Assembly (NCBI GenBank): GCA_036523795.1
Contig: DATDDN010000063.1
Coordinates: 1 to 12,942 of the forward strand
Direction: 5' to 3'
Source of the DNA: 39-52-133 sp036523795
GTDB taxonomy: Bacteria > Pseudomonadota > Gammaproteobacteria > Burkholderiales > Gallionellaceae
Length of the DNA stretch: 12,942 bases
Positions 1 to 7,702 of the stretch are shown piece by piece. Made by a program: the position numbers and the translations under genes. The notes below the pieces were generated by a model. It made no database searches. It saw only the letters and a program-made list of their open reading frames with translations, and was not told the origin of the DNA. How positions within the stretch are numbered: position 1 is the first letter of the stretch; the number at the start of each line of letters is the position of its first letter.

Positions 1-1
1 T

Positions 2-2260
2 CCGCAGATCAGCACCGAAATGCGTTCCTGGCGCGAACTGCCGGAAGATTCCAGCGAGGGGCTCAAATTTGCGCGTCAGCTGCAGCGCAGCCTGCATACC
101 CTGAAGGGCAGCGCGCGCATGGCGGGCGCCATGCGTCTGGGTGAGCTGACGCACCGCGTCGAAGACTATCTGGAAAAAGTAATCGCCAGCGGCAAGCGCG
201 ACGCCACGCTGATGGACGGGCTGGACAACTATTTCGATCGCATTGCCAACGCGCTGGAGCAGCTCAAGCTGGGCGGGGTCATGGCTGAGGAGGTGCCGGG
301 GGCTGAACCTGCTGCCCCGCAGCCGGCTGCCGCAGAGCCAGTCGTCACAGCGCCAGCCGTCACCGCGCCAGCTGTCACAGTGGCGCCGCAAGCGGTCGCG
401 GCTGCTGCAGCGCCAGCGCCGGCACCCGCCGAAGCCATTGATGAGCGCGCCGCTGCGGCCATGCTGCGCGTGCGCTCGGACATCGTCGATGACCTGGTCA
501 ATGAGGCAGGCGAGATCAGCGTGGCACGTTCGCGTATTGAAATCGAATTGCGCGGTGTCAGGGACGGCCTGCAGGAACTGACCGATTCGGTTAACCACCT
601 GCGCAAGCTGGTGCGTGAGATCGAGATCCACGCCGAAGGCCAGATGCAGGCGCGCGTCACCGTGGCCGGCGCCAGTGCAGAAAAATTCGACCCGCTGGAA
701 TTCGACCGCTTCACGCGCTTCCAGGAGCTGACACGCTTCATGAACGAGAGCGTGCACGACGTGCAGACCGTGCAACAGTCACTGCTCAAGAACATGGACG
801 AGACCGCTGCTGCGATGTCGGCACAGGCACATCTCAACCGCGATCTGCAACAGCGCCTGATGTCCATCCGCATGTTGCCGTTCTCCAGCATCAGCCAGCG
901 CCTCTACCGTATTGTGCGTCAGACCGGCAAGGAGCTGAACAAGAAGGTCAATCTGGACTTGCGCGGCGGAGAGGTGGAACTCGACCGCAGCGTGCTGGAA
1001 AAAATGACGGCGCCCTTCGAGCACCTGTTGCGCAACTCCATCGTGCATGGCATGGAGGATGCGGCGCAGCGTGAGGCCAGCGGCAAGCCGGCGCTTGGCA
1101 ACATTTCCCTGTCGCTCCATCAGGAGGGCAACGAGGTGGTGTTCGAGTATACCGATGACGGCGCCGGCCTGAATCTGGCGAAGCTGCGCCAGAAGGCCCT
1201 GGAGAACGGCATGATCCACCAGGGCGAGCATGTCAGTGACGAGCAGGTGATGCGCTTCATCTTTGCCACGGGGCTGTCGACCGCCACCGAACTCACGGAA
1301 ATTTCCGGTCGTGGTGTGGGCATGGACGTGGTGCGCAGCGAGATCGAAGGCCTCGGCGGACGCATCGACGTGCATTCGGAGACGGGCAAGGGCGTGCGTT
1401 TCCTCATCTACCTGCCATTGACGCTGGCCGTGATGAAAACGCTTAACGTGCGGGCGGTGCAGCAAAGTTATGCCATTCCCGCCGCCATGGTGGAGCAGGT
1501 TCTGCAGGTCAAACCGGCCATGCTGGAGCTGCTTTATCATGAGGGCAAGGTGGAGTGGCAGGGCAGGAGCTATCCGCTACATTACCTTCCCAGCCTCCTG
1601 GGCGACTATGAGCACATGCCGGAGATCAAGCCGTACAACGCTGTCCTGCTGCTGCGCAGCGGTGAACAGCGTCTCGCGCTGCATCTGGATGAGCTGCTGG
1701 GCAACCAGGAGGTGGTGGTCAAGAACATCGGCCCGCAGCTGGCACGTCTGCCCGGAATTGCCGGTGCGACCATTCAGGGTGATGGCAAGGTAATGCTGAT
1801 CCTGAACCCGGCACAGCTGGTGCAGCAGGTGGAAAATGTTCTGGAACCACAGCCGGCGCCAGCGGTGGAGCCGGTGCGCAAGGTGCCCGTGGTGATGGTG
1901 GTGGACGATTCGCTCACCGTGCGCAAGATCACCTCGCGCCTGCTCAACCGCGCCGGCTACGAGGTGATCACCGCCAAGGACGGCGTGGATGCGCTGGAAC
2001 AGCTGGTGGAGGTGACGCCGGATGCCATGCTGCTCGACGTGGAGATGCCGCGCATGGACGGTTTCGAACTGACCAAGCAGCTGCGCCGCAACGCCAAGAC
2101 GCTGCACACGCCGATCATCATGATCACCTCGCGCACTGCGGACAAGCACAAGAACTATGCGCTCGAGCTGGGCGTGGACGAGTACCTCGGCAAGCCCTAT
2201 CAGGAAGACGAGCTGCTGGCGCATATCGCACGCCTGATTGAGGCGCACGCCGTCGCCTGA
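2..2260 (+). CDS. chpA: ChpA/PilL-type hybrid CheA histidine kinase of type IV pilus chemotaxis (5' end outside window)
   Basis: The reading frame is open to the left edge, so the start lies upstream; residues here are numbered from the first ATG at 20. In order: an Hpt domain with phospho-acceptor His26 in HTLKGSARMAG; an Ala/Pro-rich linker (about 92-140); a CheA-like dimerisation helix region (about 145-300) with the FDPLEFDR segment typical of ChpA/PilL; an HATPase domain with N box (HLLRNSIVHG, 335-344), DDGAG (379-383) and GRGVGMD (430-436); a CheW-like domain (about 470-605); and a C-terminal receiver with D629/D630, phospho-acceptor D673 and K725. Family knowledge: ChpA phosphorylates PilG/PilH-type regulators to control pilus motors, twitching and surface responses, and carries extra N-terminal Hpt domains, which would lie off-window. 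The neighbouring yqgE-ruvX-pyr genes match the Pseudomonas pil/chp context. A flagellar CheA is less likely given the C-terminal receiver. Confidence 0.93.
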   Translation, partial: PQISTEMRSWRELPEDSSEGLKFARQLQRSLHTLKGSARMAGAMRLGELTHRVEDYLEKVIASGKRDATLMDGLDNYFDRIANALEQLKLGGVMAEEVPGAEPAAPQPAAAEPVVTAPAVTAPAVTVAPQAVAAAAAPAPAPAEAIDERAAAAMLRVRSDIVDDLVNEAGEISVARSRIEIELRGVRDGLQELTDSVNHLRKLVREIEIHAEGQMQARVTVAGASAEKFDPLEFDRFTRFQELTRFMNESVHDVQTVQQSLLKNMDETAAAMSAQAHLNRDLQQRLMSIRMLPFSSISQRLYRIVRQTGKELNKKVNLDLRGGEVELDRSVLEKMTAPFEHLLRNSIVHGMEDAAQREASGKPALGNISLSLHQEGNEVVFEYTDDGAGLNLAKLRQKALENGMIHQGEHVSDEQVMRFIFATGLSTATELTEISGRGVGMDVVRSEIEGLGGRIDVHSETGKGVRFLIYLPLTLAVMKTLNVRAVQQSYAIPAAMVEQVLQVKPAMLELLYHEGKVEWQGRSYPLHYLPSLLGDYEHMPEIKPYNAVLLLRSGEQRLALHLDELLGNQEVVVKNIGPQLARLPGIAGATIQGDGKVMLILNPAQLVQQVENVLEPQPAPAVEPVRKVPVVMVVDDSLTVRKITSRLLNRAGYEVITAKDGVDALEQLVEVTPDAMLLDVEMPRMDGFELTKQLRRNAKTLHTPIIMITSRTADKHKNYALELGVDEYLGKPYQEDELLAHIARLIEAHAVA
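344..388 (+). repeat. Three tandem 15-bp units coding VTAPA in the kinase linker
   Basis: Three adjacent 15-base units (344-358, 359-373, 374-388) code VTAPA, VTAPA and the diverged VTVAP. They lie in the Ala/Pro-rich linker between the last Hpt domain and the dimerisation region of the ChpA-like kinase. Such linkers are flexible tethers, and repeat number could vary between strains without breaking the frame. Confidence 0.7.
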
Positions 2261-2285
2261 TCCCCGACCCGCAGCATGGGCTAAA

Positions 2286-2314
2286 TTGTGGTTGCGCCCC
2301 TGCGGGTTTACAAT
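2286..2314 (+). promoter_or_regulatory. Sigma70-like promoter for the yqgE-ruvX-pyr operon, predicted leaderless
   Basis: A -35-like TTGTGG (2286-2291) and a -10 TACAAT (2309-2314, 5 of 6 consensus bases) are separated by exactly 17 bp. They sit in the 60-bp gap between the kinase stop and yqgE. Placing the last -10 base at -7 puts +1 at 2321, the A of the yqgE ATG. No Shine-Dalgarno sequence lies between the -10 and the ATG, which fits a leaderless transcript. The -35 matches only its first three bases, so this is a prediction from spacing and the -10. Confidence 0.55.
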
Positions 2315-2320
2315 AGCCCC

Positions 2321-2881
2321 ATGTCGCAATTCAACCTCAGCAACCATTTCCTGATCGCCATGCCGGCGATGACGGATCCCTTTTTTGCCAAATCGCTCAC
2401 CTATGTGTGCGAGCACAATGAGCAGGGGGCGCTCGGTCTGGTGATCAACCGCCCGATCAGCATGACGCTGGGCGAGCTGTTCGAGCAGATCAAGCTTCCG
2501 CTCGGCGTCAACGAGCTGCAGAACATCCCGGTGCATTTCGGCGGGCCGGTGCAAACCGACCGCGGCTTCGTCCTGCACGAGCAGGGCGGTTCCTGGCAGT
2601 CCACGCTGGCGGTCAATGAGCACATTGCGCTCACTACCTCCAGAGACATCCTGGAAGCGGTCGGCGAGGGGCGCGGACCGCGCAATCTGCTGGTGACGCT
2701 GGGCTACGCCGGCTGGTCGCAAGGTCAGCTGGAAAGTGAAATCGCCCAGAACGCCTGGCTGAGCGTGCCAGCCAACGAGCACATCCTGTTCGAGCTGCCG
2801 GCGGAAGAGCGGCTGGCCGCGGCCATGGCCTTGCTGGGCATAGACTATGCCTCGCTGTCGGAGGAATCCGGGCATGCCTGA
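2321..2881 (+). CDS. yqgE: YqgE/AlgH family protein (DUF179)
   Basis: The 186-aa product fits the usual length of the YqgE/AlgH family. Hallmarks are the N-terminal NHFLIAMPAM (residues 8-17), YVCEHNEQGALGLVINRP (28-45), HFGGPV (72-77) and GYAGWSQGQLESE (128-140). The biochemical role of the family is not established; AlgH was named for an effect on alginate regulation in Pseudomonas, and the gene is typically beside ruvX. The ATG at 2321 is chosen because it gives the family-typical N-terminus; a GTG at 2288 would add eleven residues unlike the family. No signal peptide or membrane segment is seen, so it is probably cytoplasmic. It heads the operon directly after a candidate promoter and overlaps ruvX by eight bases. 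Confidence 0.95.
   Translation: MSQFNLSNHFLIAMPAMTDPFFAKSLTYVCEHNEQGALGLVINRPISMTLGELFEQIKLPLGVNELQNIPVHFGGPVQTDRGFVLHEQGGSWQSTLAVNEHIALTTSRDILEAVGEGRGPRNLLVTLGYAGWSQGQLESEIAQNAWLSVPANEHILFELPAEERLAAAMALLGIDYASLSEESGHA
2861..2865 (+). promoter_or_regulatory. Shine-Dalgarno of ruvX
   Basis: GAGGA lies 8 bases before the ATG at 2874, inside the end of yqgE. It supports that start over the in-frame ATG at 2847, which has no comparable site and would add nine non-family residues. Confidence 0.6.
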
Positions 2882-3332
2882 GGGCAGCACCATCCCCATT
2901 CCTCAAGGCACCCTGCTGGCATTTGATTTTGGCACCAAGCGTATCGGCGTTGCCGTCGGCAACAGCTTTGCCGGTACCTGCCAGCCTCTCACCACCCTGC
3001 ATGGCGAACAGACAGATCAGCGTTTTGCCGCGATCAGCGCACTGGTGCAGGAGTGGCAGCCGGTGGCGCTGGTGGTGGGCCTGCCCTGCAACGAAGACGG
3101 CACACCCCACGAGCTGACGCGCCTGTGCACCCGTTTTGCCAACCGCCTGAAGGGACGCTTCAGATTGCCGGTCATCCTGGTCGATGAACGCTATACTTCG
3201 GCCACGGCCAGCATGCAGCTGGCCGAGATGGGGGTGCGAGGCATCCGTCAGAAGCCGCTGCTGGACCAGGTGGCGGCGCAACAGATTTTACAGGCCTATT
3301 TTGACGAACCCAGCATGGGGCAAATCGCATGA
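2874..3332 (+). CDS. ruvX: YqgF/RuvX RNase H-fold nuclease (putative pre-16S rRNA nuclease / Holliday junction resolvase)
   Basis: A 152-aa RNase H-like protein, normal length for the family. Conserved acidic motifs are in place: the DFGTKRIGVAVG strand (D18), VVGLP (67-71), VDERYTSATA (103-112, with D104 and E105) and KPLLDQVAA (127-135, D131). Family knowledge: the E. coli homologue is implicated in 5' maturation of 16S rRNA and the fold resembles RuvC resolvases; which activity dominates here cannot be told from sequence. The gene starts inside the last codons of yqgE and its TGA overlaps the pyrB ATG (ATGA), so translation is probably coupled through the three genes. The product is cytoplasmic. 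Confidence 0.95.
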   Translation: MPEGSTIPIPQGTLLAFDFGTKRIGVAVGNSFAGTCQPLTTLHGEQTDQRFAAISALVQEWQPVALVVGLPCNEDGTPHELTRLCTRFANRLKGRFRLPVILVDERYTSATASMQLAEMGVRGIRQKPLLDQVAAQQILQAYFDEPSMGQIA

Positions 3333-4282
3333 ACAACCCGCAACTGAACAAGCACGGCGAGCTGCAGCACCTGCTCTCCACTGAGGGGCTGCCGGCGCCC
3401 ATCCTCAAGGACATACTCGACCGCGCCACCGCCTTCGTCAATTTCGAGGAGCGCGATGCCATCAAGAAGGTGCCGCTGCTGCACGGCAAGTCCATCTTCA
3501 ACGTGTTCTTCGAAAACAGTACGCGTACCCGCACCACATTCGAGATCGCGGCGAAGAAACTGTCGGCGGACGTGGTCAACCTCAACATCGGTTCCTCCAG
3601 CACGAGCAAGGGCGAGACCCTGCTGGATACGGTGGATAACCTGTGTGCCATGCATGCCGACATGTTCGTGGTGCGTCACTCGCAGAGCGGCGCGGCGCAC
3701 CTGATCGCCAGGCATGTGGCGCCGGAGATCCATGTGATCAACGCCGGCGACGGGCGCCATGCCCACCCCACCCAGGCGCTGCTGGACATGTTCACCATCC
3801 GCCACTACAAGAAGGAATTTCACAACCTGCGCATCGCCATCGTCGGCGACGTCCTGCATTCGCGCGTGGCGCGGTCGCAGATCCACGCACTGACCACGCT
3901 GGGCGTGCCGGAGCTGCGCGTGATCGCGCCCAAGACGCTGCTGCCCACCGATGTGGAGAAGATGGGCGTGCGCGTGTTCCACGACATGAGCCAGGGCCTG
4001 AAGGATGTCGACGTGGTGATGATGCTGCGCCTGCAGAACGAGCGCATGCAGGGTGCCGCGCTGCCGTCGGCGCAGGAATATTTCAAATACTACGGCCTGA
4101 CGCAGGAAAAGCTGGCGCTGGCAAAGGCAGATGCCATCGTGATGCACCCGGGGCCGATGAATCGCGGCGTGGAAATCGATTCCAGCGTGGCGGACGGATC
4201 GCACTCGGTAATCCTGCCGCAGGTGACGTTCGGCATCGCGGTGCGCATGGCGGTGATGAGCAAGCTGGCGGGGGCAAAATGA
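3329..4282 (+). CDS. pyrB: Aspartate carbamoyltransferase catalytic subunit
   Basis: The 317-aa protein catalyses carbamoyl phosphate + L-aspartate to N-carbamoyl-aspartate, the committed step of de novo pyrimidine synthesis. Visible signatures are FENSTRTRTTFE (61-72, carbamoyl-phosphate loop), the SSTSKGE loop (90-96, K94), HPTQALLD (146-153), MLRLQNER (232-239) and HPGPMNRGVE (273-282). It starts at the ATGA overlap with the ruvX stop, and its own stop overlaps the start of the dihydroorotase-like gene in the same way. No pyrI regulatory-subunit gene follows. Instead the pairing is with an inactive dihydroorotase homologue, as in the Pseudomonas-type dodecameric enzyme. No pyrR attenuator gene or pyrimidine leader was seen in front of it. 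Confidence 0.97.
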   Translation: MNNPQLNKHGELQHLLSTEGLPAPILKDILDRATAFVNFEERDAIKKVPLLHGKSIFNVFFENSTRTRTTFEIAAKKLSADVVNLNIGSSSTSKGETLLDTVDNLCAMHADMFVVRHSQSGAAHLIARHVAPEIHVINAGDGRHAHPTQALLDMFTIRHYKKEFHNLRIAIVGDVLHSRVARSQIHALTTLGVPELRVIAPKTLLPTDVEKMGVRVFHDMSQGLKDVDVVMMLRLQNERMQGAALPSAQEYFKYYGLTQEKLALAKADAIVMHPGPMNRGVEIDSSVADGSHSVILPQVTFGIAVRMAVMSKLAGAK

Positions 4283-5559
4283 ACAACATACACATCAGGA
4301 ACGGGCGCGTGATCGATCCGCGCAACAACGTCGACGCAAAACAGGATGTCTATATCGCCGCCGGGCGCATCATTGCGCTGGGCAAGGCACCGAGCGGCTT
4401 TGTGGCCGACAGCGAGATCGATGCCAGCGGGCTGGTGGTCGCGCCCGGCCTGATCGATCTCGCCGCGCGCTTGCGCGAACCAGGCTACGAATACAAGGCC
4501 ACGCTGGAATCCGAAATGGATGCGGCGGTAGCCGGCGGCATCACCTCGCTTTCGTGTCCGCCGGACACAGACCCGCCGCTGGACGAACCCGGCCTGGTGG
4601 AGATGCTCAAGCACCGTGCACGCGCGCTGAACCAGGCACACGTGTATCCGGTGGGCGCGCTGACCTATGGCCTGAAAGGTGCTGAACTGACCGAGATGGC
4701 CGAGCTGGCTGATGCCGGCTGCATGGCCTTCAGCCAGGCCGACGCCGTGCTGACCGACACGCGCGTGCTGATGCGCGCCATGCAGTATGCGGCCACCTTC
4801 GATTTCAGCGTGTGGCTGCGCCCGCAGGACAGCTTTCTGGCGCGCAACGGTGTGGCGCACGACGGTGAGGTGGCTACCCGTCTCGGCCTGCCGGCCATCC
4901 CGGCCTGTGCCGAGACCATTGCGCTGGACACCATGCTGCGCCTGGCGCGCGAAACCGGGGCACGGCTGCACATCGGCCGACTGTCCAGCGCCGAAGGGGT
5001 GGACATGGTGCGTGCGGCCAAGGAGCGGGGACTGGCCGTGACCTGTGACATCTCGATGAATCACGCACACCTGTCGGAGATGGATATCGGCTACTTCGAT
5101 TCCAACTGCCACCTCGTGCCGCCGCTGCGCAGCCAGCGCGACCGCGCCGCGCTGCGCGCCGGTCTGCTGGATGGCACCATCGATGCCATCTGTTCCAACC
5201 ACTCGCCGGTGGACGACGACGCCAAGCTGCTTCCGTTTGCCGAAGCAGAGGCCGGTGCTACCGGGCTGGAACTGCTGCTGCCGCTGGTGCTCAAATGGGC
5301 TTCCGAAGAAAAACTTTCACTGAGCGAGGCGATTGCCAAGGTCACGCTGCAACCGGCACGCATCCTCGGCGTGGATGCCGGCCACCTCAGCGTCGGCGTG
5401 GCGGCCGACCTGTGCGTGTTCGATCCCCAGCGCTACTGGAAGGTGGAGCCCAGTGCCCTGAAGAGCCAGGGCAAGAACACTCCCTTCCTGGGGCTGGAGC
5501 TGCAAGGCAAGGTGCGCTACACGCTGGTCAACGGGCAGATCGTCTACCGCTGCGAATAA
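4279..5559 (+). CDS. pyrX: Dihydroorotase-like protein PyrC'/PyrX, predicted catalytically inactive
   Basis: A 426-aa amidohydrolase-fold protein of the class I dihydroorotase family, with an N-terminal beta-sandwich (IRNGRVIDPRNNVDA) and the conserved APGLID and LREPG segments. The metal ligands are lost: the usual D-x-H-x-H before LREPG reads D60-L-A62-A-R64; the HCED-like motif reads RPQD (181-184); the second His of the H-x-x-H motif is Arg (HIGR, 231-234); and the D of the TDHAPH motif is Asn (SNHSPV, 306-311). Family knowledge: in Pseudomonas an inactive PyrC' of this kind is a structural partner needed to assemble aspartate transcarbamoylase with PyrB. The ATGA overlap with pyrB suits stoichiometric co-translation. 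A true PyrC should be encoded elsewhere in the genome. Confidence 0.9.
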   Translation: MNNIHIRNGRVIDPRNNVDAKQDVYIAAGRIIALGKAPSGFVADSEIDASGLVVAPGLIDLAARLREPGYEYKATLESEMDAAVAGGITSLSCPPDTDPPLDEPGLVEMLKHRARALNQAHVYPVGALTYGLKGAELTEMAELADAGCMAFSQADAVLTDTRVLMRAMQYAATFDFSVWLRPQDSFLARNGVAHDGEVATRLGLPAIPACAETIALDTMLRLARETGARLHIGRLSSAEGVDMVRAAKERGLAVTCDISMNHAHLSEMDIGYFDSNCHLVPPLRSQRDRAALRAGLLDGTIDAICSNHSPVDDDAKLLPFAEAEAGATGLELLLPLVLKWASEEKLSLSEAIAKVTLQPARILGVDAGHLSVGVAADLCVFDPQRYWKVEPSALKSQGKNTPFLGLELQGKVRYTLVNGQIVYRCE

Positions 5560-5603
5560 GCGGCGAGGGGCGCCTGCGCCATCCCAACATCGTTTGAAAC
5601 GAC

Positions 5604-7688
5604 ATGAATACTGCTGAACCGAACAACAATCCCCTGCTGGACTTTACCGGGCTGCCACGCTTTGCCGAGGTGCGACCGGAGCACGTCACCCCCGCGGTGG
5701 ACTATCTGCTGCAACACAATCGCGCGGTCGTGGACAGGCTGCTGGCCGACACTGCACAGCCCACATGGGAAAATTTCGTGCTGCCGCTGGACGACGCCAA
5801 CGAGCAGTTCTCGCGCGCGTGGGGACAGGTCGGCCATCTCAACGCCGTCTTGAATAGCCCGGAACTGCGCGAGGTGTACAACGCGAATCTACCACGCATT
5901 ACGCAATTCTATGCCGAGCTGGGGCAGAACCACGCCTTGTACGAAAAATACAAGGCGCTGCGCGCCAGCGCGGCGTTTGAGCAGCTCAGCGCGGCGCGCA
6001 AGAAGATCGTCGAAAACGAGCTGCGCGACTTCCGCCTGAGCGGTGCCGAGCTGCCGGACGACAAGAAGGGGCGCTTCCTGGTGATCCAGGAAGAGTTGTC
6101 CACGCTTGGCTCGCGCTTTTCCGATAACCTGCTGGATGCGACCAACGATTTCACGCTGCTCGTGGTTGAACGTGCCGACCTGGCCGGTCTGCCCGAGGAT
6201 GACGTGGAGGCCGCCGCCAGTGCGGCCGCTGCGGCAGGCAAACAGGGCTGGCTGTTTACCCTGAAAGCGCCGTCGTACATGGCAGTGATGCAGTATGCCG
6301 GCAATCGCGCCCTGCGCCAGCAGATGTACGAGGCGTACAGCAAGCGGGCGAGCGAATTCGGCAAGCCGGAATGGGACAATGCGCCCCTGATCACACAGCT
6401 GCTCAAGCTGCGCGCGGAAGAGGCGCGCCTGCTGGGTTACGCAGACTATGCCGAGCTTTCGCTGGCCAGCAAGATGGCCAACTCGCCGCGGCAGATTCTT
6501 GATTTCCTGCGTGAGCTCGCCCAGCGCGCGCGCCCGTTTGCGCTCAGGGATCTGGCCGAGCTGCGCGCCTTTGCGCAGAGCGAGCTGGGCCTGGCCGAGA
6601 TGCAGGCATGGGACACCGCTTTTGCCAGCGAAAAATTGCGCGAGCAACGCTACGCCTTTTCGGAGCAGGACGTGAAGCCGTACTTTCCGGAAGATGCCGT
6701 ACTGGGCGGCATGTTCAAGGTGGTGGAAAGCATCTACGGCCTGCGCATGCGCCTGTCGAGTGCGCCGGTGTGGCATGACACGGTGAAATTCTTTGACGTG
6801 ATCGACGGTAGCGGCAAGCTGATAGGCCAGTTCTATGTCGACTTGTATGCGCGTGCCAGCAAGCGCGGCGGCGCATGGATGGATGACGCAGTCACGCGCC
6901 GGCGAGTGACGCCCAGCATGCACATGCCGCATGACATCCAGACCCCGGTGGCCTACCTCAACTGCAATTTTGCCGCGCCAGTTGGCGGCAAGCCAGCGCT
7001 GTTCACGCATGACGAGGTCATCACCCTGTTCCACGAATTTGGCCATGGCCTGCACCATCTGCTTACCGAGGTGGAAGATCTGGGGGTTTCCGGCATCAAC
7101 GGCGTGGAATGGGATGCGGTTGAACTGCCCAGCCAGTTCATGGAAAATTTCTGCTGGGAATGGGATGTGCTGCGTAGCATGACGCGCCATGTGGATAGCG
7201 GCGAGCCCCTGCCGCGCACGCTGTTCGACAAGATGGTGGCGGCGCGCAATTTCCAGATAGGCATGCAGACCCTGCGCCAGATCGAGTTCGCGTTGTTCGA
7301 CATGCGCCTGCACAGCGATTTCGATCCGGCTGGCAGCAAGACCGTGCAGCAGCTTCTGGACGAGGTGCGCCAGGAGGTGGCAGTGCTGATTCCACCGGCA
7401 TACAACCGCTTCCCCAACAGCTTTTCGCATATATTTGCCGGTGGCTATGCAGCCGGCTATTACAGCTACAAGTGGGCTGAGGTGCTGTCGGCCGATGCCT
7501 ACAGCCTGTTTGAAGAGCATGGCATTCTGAATGCGGAGATCGGCGAGCGCTTCCGCAGGGAGATTCTGGCCGTCGGTGGAAGTCGCGAGGCGATGGCCTC
7601 GTTTATCGCCTTCCGTGGGCGCGAACCGAGCATCGATGCGCTGCTGCGCCACAATGGCTTGCTCGACAAGCGACTCACCCATCGATAG
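5604..7688 (+). CDS. prlC: Oligopeptidase A (M3 family zinc metallopeptidase)
   Basis: A 694-aa protein, close to the E. coli oligopeptidase A length. The zinc site is clear: HEFGH at 477-481 gives the two His ligands and catalytic E478, and E508 in VELPSQ, about 30 residues on, is the third ligand. The N-terminal DFTGLPRFAEVRPEHV segment and the C-terminal GGYAAGYYSYKWAEVLSADAY block are also typical. Family knowledge: it degrades short peptides in the cytosol, including cleaved signal peptides. No secretion signal is seen. It lies 44 bp after pyrX with no promoter or terminator between, and 14 bp before the next gene, so it is probably in the same operon. The Shine-Dalgarno before the ATG is weak. 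Confidence 0.96.
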   Translation: MNTAEPNNNPLLDFTGLPRFAEVRPEHVTPAVDYLLQHNRAVVDRLLADTAQPTWENFVLPLDDANEQFSRAWGQVGHLNAVLNSPELREVYNANLPRITQFYAELGQNHALYEKYKALRASAAFEQLSAARKKIVENELRDFRLSGAELPDDKKGRFLVIQEELSTLGSRFSDNLLDATNDFTLLVVERADLAGLPEDDVEAAASAAAAAGKQGWLFTLKAPSYMAVMQYAGNRALRQQMYEAYSKRASEFGKPEWDNAPLITQLLKLRAEEARLLGYADYAELSLASKMANSPRQILDFLRELAQRARPFALRDLAELRAFAQSELGLAEMQAWDTAFASEKLREQRYAFSEQDVKPYFPEDAVLGGMFKVVESIYGLRMRLSSAPVWHDTVKFFDVIDGSGKLIGQFYVDLYARASKRGGAWMDDAVTRRRVTPSMHMPHDIQTPVAYLNCNFAAPVGGKPALFTHDEVITLFHEFGHGLHHLLTEVEDLGVSGINGVEWDAVELPSQFMENFCWEWDVLRSMTRHVDSGEPLPRTLFDKMVAARNFQIGMQTLRQIEFALFDMRLHSDFDPAGSKTVQQLLDEVRQEVAVLIPPAYNRFPNSFSHIFAGGYAAGYYSYKWAEVLSADAYSLFEEHGILNAEIGERFRREILAVGGSREAMASFIAFRGREPSIDALLRHNGLLDKRLTHR

Positions 7689-7692
7689 TGAC

Positions 7693-7697
7693 AGGAG
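7693..7697 (+). promoter_or_regulatory. Shine-Dalgarno deciding the start of the DUF4124-thioredoxin gene
   Basis: AGGAG lies 5 bases before the ATG at 7703. It selects that start, which begins a classic signal peptide, over the in-frame GTG at 7688 that overlaps the prlC stop. Confidence 0.65.
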
Positions 7698-7702
7698 ACA
7701 TC

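Noticed and set aside
2288..2320. GTG-initiated N-terminal extension of yqgE
   Set aside because: The extra eleven residues do not resemble the family, and the stretch contains the -10 element.
1577..2899. 440-codon minus-strand open frame spanning the kinase end, the promoter gap and yqgE
   Set aside because: His/Gln/Arg-rich shadow with no domain, crossing two well-supported genes and their intergenic promoter.
4090..5202. 370-codon minus-strand frame antisense to pyrX
   Set aside because: Shadow of a GC-biased gene; no domain, no ribosome site, no independent support.
3643..5559. 638-codon frame that extends pyrX upstream through pyrB
   Set aside because: The added N-terminal part is an Ala/Arg/Gly-rich shadow of pyrB; family homology begins at the ATG at 4279 with its ATGA overlap.
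5591..5601. CGTTT-G-AAACG palindrome before prlC
   Set aside because: A 5-bp palindrome is too short to claim as an operator.
7190..7198. DnaA-box-like TGTGGATAG in prlC
   Set aside because: One mismatch to consensus and inside coding sequence; such 8-of-9 matches are expected by chance.
5889..7682. 597-codon open frame antisense to prlC
   Set aside because: It mirrors codon bias of the GC-rich prlC frame, has low-complexity His/Arg/Gln-rich composition and no recognisable domain; the plus strand has an intact M3 peptidase.
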